A stretch of DNA of 46,323 nucleotides, taken from an uncultured Bacilli bacterium. GTDB lineage: Bacteria; Bacillota_I; Bacilli_A; RF39; UBA660. Below are positions 6,475 to 14,590 of this stretch, in pieces. The stretch lies in NCBI GenBank assembly GCA_910579535.1, contig CAJTUR010000008.1, positions 1-46,323 of the forward strand. The letters are read 5' to 3'. The first letter of the stretch is position 1. Every line of letters starts with the position of its first letter. The position numbers and the translations under genes are program-made. The notes beneath the pieces were generated by a model. The model was not told the DNA's origin, did not search any database, and saw only the letters and a program-made list of their open reading frames with translations.

Positions 6475-7452
6475 ATGAAAATAGGTATTGTTGGAACAGG
6501 TTTATTTAGTGTAAGTGTTGCTATTCGTCTTGCAGAGGTTCAAGGAAATCTTATTGAACTTTGGAGTGAAAATAAGGATTTGGTTAAAGATTTTAAGAAA
6601 ACGAAAAAATTAAACACGATTTTTAAAGGGAAAGATATTCCTATAGGCATTACGGTTTCTAATTCTATTGAAGATGTTTTAAAAGAGAAAGATATTGTGT
6701 TTTTAATGTCTAGCATTCCCTATTTTTCTTCTTCTGTTGATTTAATAAAGGATTTAATTTCAAAAGAAATTCCTGTTGTGATTGGAACGAAAGGTGTCGA
6801 TAAAATGGGATTGTTTCCTTATCAAATTGCTAAAAAGAGTTTAAAAAATCCTCTATTAATTATGAGTGGGCCTACTTTTGCTCAAGATATGTGTTCTCAT
6901 AAACTTTTAGGTTTTACTTTAGCTGGTACACATAAAAAAAGTAAAGTTTTAGTTAAAAAAGCTTTTTTAGATAGTGAAGTCGTTATAGAAGAAAGTGTTG
7001 ATTTATTAGGCACTTCTTTAGTGGGTGTTTTGAAAAATGTTTACGCTATTGGATCGGGGCTATTAAAAGAAACAATGGGTTTAGAAAGTACGAAGGCTTT
7101 TTATATCACAGCGGTTTATCATGAAATTTATGATTTACTTTATCGTTTTTATGGAAAAGAAGAAACTCTTTTTTCTTTAAGTTGTCTCGGCGATTTAATC
7201 TTAAGTTGTAATTCAGAAGAAAGTCGAAATTTTAGTTATGGAGCTTTATTAGGAAAGAAAAGTACAAAAAAAGAAATTAATGAATTTAAAAAGAAGAATA
7301 CTATTGAGGGTGTAGAATCTTTAGAGTACTTGATTCCTTTAATCAATAAAAAAAGAGCGAAAGCCCCTTTGCTTCGTTCTATTTATGAGATTGTGAATCA
7401 AAATCAACAAGTTGAAGATTTTATTACTATATTAAAAAATTCAATTCATTAA
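6475..7452 (+). CDS. gpsA: NAD(P)-dependent glycerol-3-phosphate dehydrogenase
   Basis: 325 residues. GpsA reduces dihydroxyacetone phosphate to sn-glycerol-3-phosphate, the backbone for phospholipid synthesis, in the cytosol. The Rossmann motif GTGLFSVSVA is at residues 7-16; GTKGVDK, SGPTFAQD and GVLKNVYAIGSG match conserved dehydrogenase blocks, including the catalytic lysine in LKN. CLGDLILSC corresponds to the family's G-x-GDL-x-x-TC block with small changes. It is fused transcriptionally to rarA and ends overlapping convergent tcdA by 12 bases. The glycine-rich loop uses Phe/Ser where many homologues have Asn/Trp-Gly, so it is a divergent member. Confidence 0.9.
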   Translation: MKIGIVGTGLFSVSVAIRLAEVQGNLIELWSENKDLVKDFKKTKKLNTIFKGKDIPIGITVSNSIEDVLKEKDIVFLMSSIPYFSSSVDLIKDLISKEIPVVIGTKGVDKMGLFPYQIAKKSLKNPLLIMSGPTFAQDMCSHKLLGFTLAGTHKKSKVLVKKAFLDSEVVIEESVDLLGTSLVGVLKNVYAIGSGLLKETMGLESTKAFYITAVYHEIYDLLYRFYGKEETLFSLSCLGDLILSCNSEESRNFSYGALLGKKSTKKEINEFKKKNTIEGVESLEYLIPLINKKRAKAPLLRSIYEIVNQNQQVEDFITILKNSIH

Positions 7453-8112
7453 GTCCTCTAACACAAAGTAAGCTAAATTTAACCCAGCTGAAGCTGGTAC
7501 AAGGAAGATAGAACCTGGAGTTCTGTCTTTTGTTTTTATAGGAAGTTCTTTGCTCCAAACCACAGGGATGTTTAAGGGCATGTTTTCTTCTTTTAATAAT
7601 TTACGCATTTTTTTTGCCAAGGGGTCATTATAGGTTTTATTTAAAGTTGTGATTTCAACAAAATTAGGATTTAAACGATTTCCTGTTCCCATACAAGAAA
7701 TGATTTTGGAGTTGTCTTTAAAAGCTTTTTTTATAAGTGAAATTTTTGTTGTTAATGTATCACAAGCATCTAAAATGTAATCGTATTTTTCAGGTATATA
7801 TGACATGTTTTCTGAGTTTAAAAAGCAATTTTTTAAGGTAATATGGGCTTTCTTGTTAATCGATTCGCCTCTTTTTTTCGCACATTCTATTTTTATTTGA
7901 TTTAAAGTCTTTTCTGTACATAAAATTTGTCGGTTTAAGTTTGATTTTTCAAAAGTGTCGTAATCAATTAAGGTAATGTCTGTAAAACCAAGGCGTATTA
8001 AACTTTCGAAAGCAAATCCCCCTACTCCTCCTACACCTACTAATAAGATTTTAGTTTTTTGTATTTTTAAAAATAGTTCAGGTTCTATTATTTTTAAAGT
8101 TCGGTCGAACAT
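7441..8112 (-). CDS. tcdA: tRNA t6A dehydratase TcdA (ThiF/MoeB/E1 family)
   Basis: 223 residues from the ATG at 8112, preceded by GGAGGAAAAA. The frame stays open upstream, but that part overlaps the 6S RNA. TcdA uses ATP to cyclise threonylcarbamoyladenosine at tRNA position 37 to ct6A. The N-terminal nucleotide-binding loop GVGGVGGFAFE and the following LIDYD and NLNRQ motifs are standard for the E1-like family. DACDTLTTK and SCMGTGNRLNP match TcdA rather than MoeB, and there is no rhodanese domain or zinc-binding Cys pairs. In B. subtilis the homologue yrvM lies next to the 6S-1 RNA gene and rarA, as here. Confidence 0.88.
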   Translation of the reverse strand: MFDRTLKIIEPELFLKIQKTKILLVGVGGVGGFAFESLIRLGFTDITLIDYDTFEKSNLNRQILCTEKTLNQIKIECAKKRGESINKKAHITLKNCFLNSENMSYIPEKYDYILDACDTLTTKISLIKKAFKDNSKIISCMGTGNRLNPNFVEITTLNKTYNDPLAKKMRKLLKEENMPLNIPVVWSKELPIKTKDRTPGSIFLVPASAGLNLAYFVLEDLMN

Positions 8113-8136
8113 TTTTTCCTCCATAATAAAAACCCA

Positions 8137-8303
8137 AGAAAAAGTCTGTTTGGATAAAAACCCGCTCACGCGAGGTGGGCATCACATGATCTATTTTAGG
8201 ATTCTAGTAACACTTAATGGACTAGTATTCAACACCATAAATCAATTAGATTCCCAAGCATATCCATAGTCGGTTTTATGTAAAACAAACTTATCTCTTA
8301 GGT
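8137..8303 (-). ncRNA. ssrS: 6S RNA
   Basis: About 167 bases fold as one long irregular hairpin. The closing stem pairs AAGTTTGTTT with AAACAGACTT and ATAAAACC with GGTTTTTAT near the two ends. A large central bubble follows, with a small CTC-GCGT-GAG hairpin on its 3' side. The apical arm pairs TGGGAATC with GATGCCCA, GATTTA with TAGATC, and CTAGT with ACTAG. This is the architecture of 6S RNA, which binds sigma-70-type RNA polymerase. A consensus promoter lies directly upstream and a U-rich tract (TTTTTCTT) at the 3' end. The place just before tcdA matches the aspS-yrvM location of B. subtilis 6S-1 RNA, to my recollection. End positions are estimates. Confidence 0.75.
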
Positions 8304-8309
8304 AATTCT

Positions 8310-8338
8310 ATTTTAGCATATTAATTATAAATATGCAA
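8310..8338 (-). promoter_or_regulatory. Promoter of the 6S RNA
   Basis: TTGCAT (8333-8338) and TAAAAT (8310-8315) separated by 17 bases, with an upstream TGC making an extended -10. The predicted transcription start is near 8303. Confidence 0.7.
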
Positions 8339-8363
8339 TTCTTTTCACTAAATTGAAATTTTA

Positions 8364-9362
8364 TTAACCCAATTTTTTATAATGTGTCAAATAGGTACTT
8401 TGGGTTTGGATGTTTGGACAAACTATCTCACAATTGTATTTCATATAAATGTATTCAGCGAATTTTTTAGGGTCCATACCAAAATGATCGTAATATTCTT
8501 TCATTATAGTTTCATAGTCTAAATTTGCATTTGAAATGATAGTGATTCTATTTTTAGTAAGCTTTGTAATTTCTTCTTGTGAACAAAAGAAAGGTATTCT
8601 TTTTATTTCTTCTTTTAAATTTTTATTATAAACGGTTTCTTCAAACATCATCGTGGACCAATTAAAAAATGATTTGGCTAGAGGAAAATAATCGTTGTAT
8701 GGAAGTGTTTCCTCGTTTTTATATTTCCATGTTCCATAGGATGAGCCAGTTCTTTTTCTATAAGAATCCGCATCTAAAGCTTTATAATAATCAATAGAAT
8801 TCAAAACTTCTCCTTCTTCTGTTTTTTTGTATTCACAACATTTTTGCAAAAATAGAACATCATGATTTAAACCACTTCTATTTTGGTTAAAATCACTTAA
8901 AGCTATTAAAGTGTCTTCGGGGATGAGTTCATTATCATATAAAAAGTCATCTTTTAGTTTCAGTAGAAGTCGATACACTTTATAATCTTTTAAAAAATCC
9001 TTTTTTTGTCTATGTTCTACAAATTCATTAAATAAATTTAGATATTGAATTGAACTTTCTTTATTTATTGAACCATTACATTTGGTAAGTAATTCTTTCA
9101 TAAATTTGTATAAGTTAAAATTTATTCCATATTTATTTTCACTGTAGTTATCAAAAAATTCAATAGAATTGTTAATAAATAATTTAATATTAATAAAAAG
9201 ATTTACTAATTTTTGATTTTCTTGAAAAGTGTCTACAATGTTAAAATTTTGTAGTTGAAGACGTAAATTTTCTAAATCTTTATTGTCTTTTTGATAATGT
9301 GATACAAATTCTATAGCTATTTTTAAATCGTTTGTTTTTGTATTTAAATTGTTTTTTATCAT
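8364..9362 (-). CDS. Unknown third gene of the restriction-modification operon
   Basis: 332 residues from the ATG at 9362. This start is preferred over one 18 bases upstream because AAAAAGGAG lies just before it. The protein is soluble, Lys/Asn/Tyr-rich and mostly helical in the first ~180 residues; the later part has aromatic clusters (YRKRTGSSYGTWKYK, DYFPLAKSFFNW). I see no signal peptide, membrane span, ATPase or nuclease motif and do not recognise the family. It follows the methylase gene on the same strand after about 75 bases, so it is probably part of the same unit, perhaps a specificity, control or accessory function. The C-terminal EYIYMKYNCEIVCP is a notable hydrophobic/Cys segment. 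Confidence 0.75.
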   Translation of the reverse strand: MIKNNLNTKTNDLKIAIEFVSHYQKDNKDLENLRLQLQNFNIVDTFQENQKLVNLFINIKLFINNSIEFFDNYSENKYGINFNLYKFMKELLTKCNGSINKESSIQYLNLFNEFVEHRQKKDFLKDYKVYRLLLKLKDDFLYDNELIPEDTLIALSDFNQNRSGLNHDVLFLQKCCEYKKTEEGEVLNSIDYYKALDADSYRKRTGSSYGTWKYKNEETLPYNDYFPLAKSFFNWSTMMFEETVYNKNLKEEIKRIPFFCSQEEITKLTKNRITIISNANLDYETIMKEYYDHFGMDPKKFAEYIYMKYNCEIVCPNIQTQSTYLTHYKKLG

Positions 9363-9464
9363 ATTCTTCTCCTTTTTCAACAGGAAACATTATACAATAA
9401 AAATTAGATAAAATGCAATTGGAAATTTTAACTATTTTTTGAAAGTTTTGTGAAATTTTAATTG

Positions 9465-10388
9465 TTATTTCACTTTTTTGTTTTTTATAACAATACGAGC
9501 ATATATTTCTTTACCATTAATTTTAAATCTTCTTCCATATTGAGGATTATCCTTTAAATATCGATCTATTCCGATTAATTCAAATTGATCAGGATTGAAT
9601 TTTTCAAGAATGGTTACTGGAACGCCCATTTTTCCTTTATAATCGTAGGGAATCTCACTAATTTTAGAAACATTAATAGCATCATAGTCATCGTATTTTG
9701 GGTATTCTAAAGCATTGTATTTTTTGTATAAAGGAACGATTTCATGTCTTTTGGATATTTCTAAGTTTGTATACCAGGTAATATTACCAAATTTTGCATA
9801 TTTATATCCATCTACACCAATATAGATATTATTTCTTTCGTAAGTATCTGGTACTCTAAACTCTTGAGCGCCAGAATTATATCCAATCCACATTTTATTT
9901 TTTTTAAAAAGTGGAAATAATTCTTTGTATGTTAGAGCATTTTGACTTCCAATAACTATAAAATCTTTTTGGTATTCCATTAATTGAGCAATGTATTCTC
10001 TAAATAAACTAAAAGGAGGGTTTGTTACAACAATATCAGCTTCTTTAAGGATTTCAATACATTCTGAACTTCGAAAATCTCCATTTTGGGTTAAAGGACT
10101 TTTTATAGTAGATAATTCTTTTTTATTTAATATGAGCTCTAATTTATAAGAGGTTTTTACTTCTTCATAATGTGTGGCAATTAATTTTTTTAATTTTAAT
10201 TTTTTAAAATTTATTTCAAAATATTTCCAAAAGTTGCTGTATTCTGGGTCATCACAGTTACAAAAAACAATTTTATTTTTGAAATAGTGCGTATAATAAT
10301 TTAATTCTTTTTCAATATTATTCATTTTAGTGTAATATTCATCTTTTTTTTCAAGGTTTGCTTTATGTAAATTTCTATTATTTCCCAT
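9465..10388 (-). CDS. Adenine-specific DNA methyltransferase, EcoRI methylase family
   Basis: 307 residues. It should transfer a methyl group from S-adenosylmethionine to adenine in a specific DNA site and so protect it from the companion nuclease. The catalytic motif IV reads NPPF at residues 123-126 (VVTNPPFSLFREYI). An N-terminal DEYYT segment (16-20), the CNCDDPEYSNFW block (43-54) and QNGDFRS (101-107) match the EcoRI-type methylase family and not Dam-type enzymes. Ribosome site ATAGGAGAAATC. It begins 12 bases after the candidate endonuclease gene, the normal layout of a type II system. The recognition sequence cannot be read from the protein. Confidence 0.85.
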   Translation of the reverse strand: MGNNRNLHKANLEKKDEYYTKMNNIEKELNYYTHYFKNKIVFCNCDDPEYSNFWKYFEINFKKLKLKKLIATHYEEVKTSYKLELILNKKELSTIKSPLTQNGDFRSSECIEILKEADIVVTNPPFSLFREYIAQLMEYQKDFIVIGSQNALTYKELFPLFKKNKMWIGYNSGAQEFRVPDTYERNNIYIGVDGYKYAKFGNITWYTNLEISKRHEIVPLYKKYNALEYPKYDDYDAINVSKISEIPYDYKGKMGVPVTILEKFNPDQFELIGIDRYLKDNPQYGRRFKINGKEIYARIVIKNKKVK

Positions 10389-10400
10389 GATTTCTCCTAT

Positions 10401-11231
10401 TTATTCAGTTGTCACAATTTTTAAAAATTCTTCTTCTGTTAAAGTATTTATGTTACACATAACCTTTTTTTGCCAATCTATTTTAGAAACATTGTTGTAT
10501 TGATTTAATTGATAATTTTTAATGGGTTTTATCGCTATTACTTGTTCATTATAGGACCAAACAATCACAACTGTTTTCGTTTTTAATGCTTCTTCAATTA
10601 GTTTAATGACTAGCCATCTTCTCCCATCACCTTTTCGATAATAAGATGATTCCATATAATCATTGTTATCATGATCAGCCACTCTTTTTTTAGATGTGTT
10701 CTGGTATTCTATTACACAAACAATTTTATTATTATTAATTAATAAGCCATCCATGTTTCCAGGCCAAGAATATTTATTTTTACGCATGATGGTGTCAATT
10801 TCTGGCAATCCATTTTCTTCATAATTGGATAAGGGAACTGAATCACTAAATAAAGAAAGCCATTTACCTAATTCTAAAAAGGATGGGTATTTTTTGACTA
10901 CTTTATATTCTTCTAAATCTAAAACTATAGAATATTCTGTTTTATATTCATAAATAATGTAATACCATTTTACACCCATTGTTGATGCCAACTCTGTTTT
11001 AATTTTATAATGAGGTTCATTTTGTATAGCGTTTTTTAATAGCGTTTCTTCCTCTTCTAAACAAAGGTTTGGTCCTTTATAACATCCTCTATCAAATACA
11101 GCGGTAACTTTTAAATTTTTAATGGCAACCCCTTCAAATGAAAGTTGGATAGAATGAGGAAAAGAATTTATTTTGGCTTCTCCTTTGTTTAACTTTTTGC
11201 TTCTTTCACTGGTTTCTTTGATTAAGTTCAT
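10401..11231 (-). CDS. Candidate type II restriction endonuclease (PD-(D/E)xK fold, E-x-Q variant)
   Basis: 276 residues from the ATG at 11231, preceded by GGAGGAACAAT; the frame extends upstream, but through the promoter. A likely nuclease core is at WPGNMDGLL (Asp161) followed by CVIEYQN (Glu175, Gln177). This is a PD-(D/E)xK arrangement with Gln in place of the last Lys, as known in BglII. It is transcribed first, directly before an EcoRI-type adenine methylase, which supports a restriction enzyme. I recognise no family outside this motif, so the call rests on motif plus neighbour. Specificity is unknown. Confidence 0.7.
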   Translation of the reverse strand: MNLIKETSERSKKLNKGEAKINSFPHSIQLSFEGVAIKNLKVTAVFDRGCYKGPNLCLEEEETLLKNAIQNEPHYKIKTELASTMGVKWYYIIYEYKTEYSIVLDLEEYKVVKKYPSFLELGKWLSLFSDSVPLSNYEENGLPEIDTIMRKNKYSWPGNMDGLLINNNKIVCVIEYQNTSKKRVADHDNNDYMESSYYRKGDGRRWLVIKLIEEALKTKTVVIVWSYNEQVIAIKPIKNYQLNQYNNVSKIDWQKKVMCNINTLTEEEFLKIVTTE

Positions 11232-11250
11232 ATTGTTCCTCCGTTTTTTT

Positions 11251-11259
11251 ATTATAGCA
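11251..11259 (-). promoter_or_regulatory. Extended -10 promoter of the restriction-modification operon
   Basis: On the minus strand TGCTATAAT (extended -10, TATAAT at 11251-11256) lies 19 bases before the start codon of the nuclease gene. The transcribed leader would be very short and contains the GGAGG ribosome site. Confidence 0.55.
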
Positions 11260-11308
11260 TATTGTTTCTTTTTTATGAATAACATTAAAATTATTGGCTA
11301 TAATACTA

Positions 11309-11398
11309 ATGCAAGGTAATTTTAGTATTTATCTTGCATCATTAAATATCAATGCTTTAAAGTATTGATAAAAAATACTCACTTTTCATAAAGTGAGT
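11309..11398. repeat. Cluster of three inverted repeats upstream of the nuclease gene
   Basis: Three hairpins in 90 bases: ATGCAAG (11309-11315) with CTTGCAT (11333-11339); the near-palindrome TATCAATGCTTTAAAG..ATTGATA (11347-11370); and ACTCACTTT-TCAT-AAAGTGAGT (11377-11398), a perfect 9-bp stem. They lie between the restriction operon promoter and a regulator remnant. They may be operators, a terminator of the remnant gene, or the end of a small mobile element. Confidence 0.5.
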
Positions 11399-11399
11399 T

Positions 11400-11558
11400 C
11401 TAAGGAAAACTTGATCTTTGGATTGAGTTTTCTTTTTCTTTTTTTGCATTTAACATATCATTTATGCTTATGGTGAATAAATTACTTAATTGTAACATTA
11501 CATCTTGGTCTGAGAGAGATTTTCCACTTTCGTTGTGCAAATGATACAAACAGAGAAC
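11400..11558 (-). pseudogene. Remnant of a helix-turn-helix regulator
   Basis: A 52-codon open stretch without start codon reads CLYHLHNESGKSLSDQDVML... and then QLSNLFTISINDMLNAKK before a TAG. This matches the C-terminal half of an XRE-type helix-turn-helix domain (W-E-x-G-K-S-L-P-D, then L-S-x-L-F-x-V-S-I-N-D-L-L). A TAA lies directly upstream in frame, so the N-terminal half is lost. It stands upstream of the restriction-modification operon and may be the relic of its controller gene, but that link is inference. Confidence 0.5.
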
Positions 11559-11662
11559 TTATAAACATTTAATTGATTTGTTACATTAATTATAATTTTT
11601 TCATTAACCACTTTTTATTGACTTGCCTTTTAGATCTTTTTATATATTAGATAATCTTTTAC

Positions 11663-11911
11663 TTAATCATCATCTGATAAATCTCCACCTTTACAGAAAT
11701 CAGCTAATTCGTAATCAGATTTATGTTCTTTTTTATTTTTATTATCCAAATAAGTATCTCGTATTTGCTTTTCTGTATATATTCCATCTTGAATATCCTC
11801 TAAAAATTCATTAGCATATTTTTCTCCAAATTTATCTGCTAAATCACAATATGTATCAGCAGACATTTTTGGATGTGTATCTTTTCCGTATTTATCTGCA
11901 AACCATCCCAC
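11663..11911 (-). CDS. Small acidic hypothetical protein
   Basis: About 82 residues. The GTG at 11911 is taken as start because GAGGTGA lies at the right distance; a GTG nine bases upstream overlaps that site. The protein is hydrophilic and acidic (ends GGDLSDDD) with one aromatic start (GWFADKYGKD) and two Cys. No motif, signal peptide or membrane segment is recognised. It is transcribed alone on the minus strand in the accessory island, downstream of the DnaJ-C-like gene. Function unknown. Confidence 0.55.
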   Translation of the reverse strand: MGWFADKYGKDTHPKMSADTYCDLADKFGEKYANEFLEDIQDGIYTEKQIRDTYLDNKNKKEHKSDYELADFCKGGDLSDDD

Positions 11912-11993
11912 TATTATCACCTCATTTTTTATTATAATTCTATTTACTATCTAAATACTCTTTTTCTAATACAATATTATATTCGTAATTTGG

Positions 11994-12401
11994 TTACATT
12001 TCAACCCCATCACTCATTGGAATTGTTGGTTGAATAGTTTTTATTATTGGTAAAACACTTATACATTTCCATCCTTCCTCTCCATACTCATTTAATTCAT
12101 CTTCTAATTCAAAATCTTGAATACTATTTATATATTTATATTTATATTTTTTCTCATTCATTTTACTTACCTCAATTACTTTTAAAAACATTATATAAAC
12201 ATCACCCTTTGTCCCATCCGATTTTGGACGTCCTAAACCTTTCAATTTAAGACAATCACCCGACTTAATTGTATTGGGAACACTCACAGTAATCTCTTTT
12301 GATAATTCTTTTATTTCAATATCAATCTTAGTTATTTCATTTGACCTACCAATATGTATTTCTTTTACTTCTAATTCTATATCATATTCATTCATATTCA
12401 T
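11994..12401 (-). CDS. DnaJ C-terminal-like domain joined to a DUF4177-like domain
   Basis: 135 residues with two recognisable parts. Residues about 36-78 (EITVSVPNTIKSGDCLKLKG, then GTKGDVYIMFLKV) follow the pattern of the second C-terminal beta domain of DnaJ/Hsp40, where substrates bind. Residues about 86-118 (YKYKYINSIQDFELEDELNE, then YGEEGWKCISVLP) follow the DUF4177 pattern with its LNE-x-G-x-EGW motif. There is no J domain or zinc finger, so it cannot stimulate DnaK as a normal DnaJ does. It lies in an island of orphan genes; the small acidic gene follows. The combination is unusual and the function is unknown. Confidence 0.65.
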   Translation of the reverse strand: MNMNEYDIELEVKEIHIGRSNEITKIDIEIKELSKEITVSVPNTIKSGDCLKLKGLGRPKSDGTKGDVYIMFLKVIEVSKMNEKKYKYKYINSIQDFELEDELNEYGEEGWKCISVLPIIKTIQPTIPMSDGVEM

Positions 12402-12821
12402 GGCAAATACCGCATTCCTTTCAATTTATTTAAAGAGTATATAATCATTGTAACAAAATTATCTTCAAAGTACACTAATTAAGCCAAATAGGACAATCCA
12501 AAATAAAACACAGATAAAACAAATTATTATATTTTTTTCATATGCTCTCCTTATTTAAGAATTATAAGTTATTATTTACTTTAAACTCAACAATACACCT
12601 AAAGTTCAATCAATTATTTTCACAATATAAATTATATCGTTTATCATCTTGTTATTATATATCCTATTATTTCTTGTTTGTTCAAAAAAGAAGCTTTATT
12701 TTTTGAACTTAAAATAAATTTCAGCTTTTTTATAATCAAATTCTATTTCTATTTTTAATTGAAACATACTTTGAGTAACAGCGTTTATTGGCATACTCTA
12801 GTATTAAATACATTTTAATTT
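12402..12821. other. Non-coding stretch with an inverted repeat
   Basis: About 420 very AT-rich bases without a supported gene. A perfect 10-bp inverted repeat, GTTCAAAAAA (12680-12689) and TTTTTTGAAC (12699-12708), lies 115 bases after the candidate immunity gene and could stop its transcript, though no U-tract follows. Near 12545 a GGAGAGCATATG start opens a minus-strand frame that stops after four codons; a shifted frame encodes a short hydrophobic run (IICFICVLFWIVLFGLI), so a small membrane peptide gene may have decayed here. Confidence 0.4.
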
Positions 12822-13211
12822 TCACAACTGATTCTCAACTTTTTCGATATTTTTCTCTATCTTATTAGAAAGTTCATTATCAATAACATCTAGTGTTGCA
12901 AATATGGTATCATATATTTGTAAATTCATCATCCATCTGTTATTTTTTAATTCTTTTTTATTTTTAAATAATTTTATGATTGCATGAATAATATAATATT
13001 CTTGAGTTTGAATTTTTTCTTGAAATTCGTCATTTTTTATTTCTACATCATCTTCAAATAGAAAGCCAGAATCAAGATTTTGGATTTCATCATATTCTAA
13101 AAACCATATATATTCTTTATTATTTATATTGCTTAGTAATTTCTTTAAAGCTTGACGGTTATCTTCTAGTTTAAATTCATATCTTGTCAATTTAAATTCA
13201 AATTTTTTCAT
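12822..13211 (-). CDS. Candidate immunity protein beside the RHS relic
   Basis: 129 residues from the ATG at 13211 (ribosome site AGAAGGAATAATA; an upstream ATG lacks one). The protein is soluble, without signal peptide, rich in Asp/Glu/Asn with a lysine/leucine helix region (IIKLFKNKKELKNNRW). It begins 43 bases after the end of a toxin-like C-terminal region on the same strand. In RHS/WapA polymorphic toxins the gene directly after the toxin tip is the immunity protein, which stays in the cytoplasm and binds that tip. Family not recognised; the role is inferred only from position and from being intact while the toxin gene is broken. Confidence 0.6.
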   Translation of the reverse strand: MKKFEFKLTRYEFKLEDNRQALKKLLSNINNKEYIWFLEYDEIQNLDSGFLFEDDVEIKNDEFQEKIQTQEYYIIHAIIKLFKNKKELKNNRWMMNLQIYDTIFATLDVIDNELSNKIEKNIEKVENQL

Positions 13212-13254
13212 TATTATTCCTTCTTTCTTTAATAGTAATGGATTAATCAAAATT

Positions 13255-14590
13255 CTATTTTTTTATTACATAACCATAACCATAACTATAATCCCAATTA
13301 TATGAATGAATAATTCCAGCATTTTGCAAAATATATCCTACATTATTCATATCATTAGATAATACATCTTTCATATCATCTTTAAACGGTATTTTCCAAT
13401 CTCGTATTCCATCAAAATCAAAATAATGTCCTGGCATGTCCATCACACTAGTTGTAATGTTAGCTTTTCCTACTGAAAGATGTAAATCATCTCCATTGGC
13501 AAATTCTATTGAAGTGTTGTAGCATGTATTAAATGCATTACCTTTTATTTGTGTATTCACTTGAGAGTCTACGGCTGTTTTTACTTCCAAATAAATAACC
13601 TACAGCTCCACCTATTGCTCTTCCTACTGCTTTAGCACCTGAGGATATCTTTTCACCAACTTTTTTCCAATTAATCATGCCATTACTATCTAAAGAGTTT
13701 GTAGGATTGTTTTCACAATAAGAGTATAAGTTATAACCAGTATGATCTTCTTTTGTTCCTATGATACTATCAGCATTAATAAATCTACCCCATTCTGGAT
13801 TATAGTATCTACTGTTAAAATAATAAAGGTTTGTTTATAAATCAAAGTAATAACTTCGGTATCTAAATGGGTTTAGATTTCCTATATGATTAGGGTCTGT
13901 TATTTCTATTCCATTATTATCTTTAATACTTAAGATACTTCCATAGTCATCGTATTCATAACTTACGGTTAGGTTGTAATTGTTATCAGAGATGCCAATA
14001 ATATCATTTTGATAATTCTTTTTGTAATAATAAGTTGTATTGTCATCTTGTATATAATATAACACATTAGCACCGGTTTGTTCAAAGAAAATTGCACTAG
14101 TTTCTGTAAAATATTTGATCTCGATACCTTTTATTGTTTTACTTTTTCTTATTCCATCTTTGTTATACCCATATTCTATATTTATATTAGGAGCTATCAT
14201 GCTTTTTAGTTCTCTTATGTTCCAAGAAAGGTTTTTTATCTCCAATCGTTAATGGATTTCCTATTTCATCATTGTATCATTATATTTTGTTAACTGGTCT
14301 TTCCAATTTAAATTATTATATTCATAAGTGTTTCTTTTGAGTAATTGTTGATTTGAAGATTATATATTTCTTTTTTTAGAATATTACCACTATTATCGTA
14401 AGTATACTTATATTTCTTATTGTTTTGATAATTATTACTTTCTATTAATTGGTTATCCTCATCGTATTTATAAGATAAGTAGTTTTCTTTGTTTTTATAG
14501 ATTTCTGTGATATTGATATTTTTAGATTTTAGTCTTTCTAATTCATTAAAATTATAATTTAAGTTATCGTTGTCCTTACCAAGAGAAAAG
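13255..14590 (-). pseudogene. RHS/WapA-type polymorphic toxin, decayed fragment
   Basis: The minus strand encodes YD repeats (YLSYKYDEDNQLIES, YKYTYDNSGNILKKEIY), then the RHS core end (YEYDDYGSIL, NPFRYRSYYFDL) and, after a TAA at 13835-13837, the core signature NSRYYNPEWGRFINAD. There GAA of the expected FDLET has probably become TAA. Reading frames shift near 14312, 14255, 14230 and 13590. The last 110 codons (13255-13590) would be the variable toxin tip; no catalytic motif is recognised. The 5' part (secretion signal and most repeats) is missing, cut off at about 14590 where an unrelated plus-strand fragment starts. A whole protein cannot be made, though the tip alone could be expressed from TTG at 13590. 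Confidence 0.75.

Noticed and set aside
8113..8169. N-terminal extension of TcdA to the ATG at 8169
   Set aside because: It would translate through the 3' end of the 6S RNA; the ATG at 8112 has GGAGG at normal distance and gives the family start MFDRT.
7976..8269. Plus-strand frame reading into the 6S/tcdA region
   Set aside because: It is antisense to tcdA and the 6S RNA, Pro/Thr-poor in expected signals, and has no ribosome site.
8137..8303. 4.5S/SRP RNA as alternative for the non-coding RNA
   Set aside because: The SRP apical motif (GGAAGGAAGCAGC type) is missing, while the long hairpin with central bubble fits 6S.
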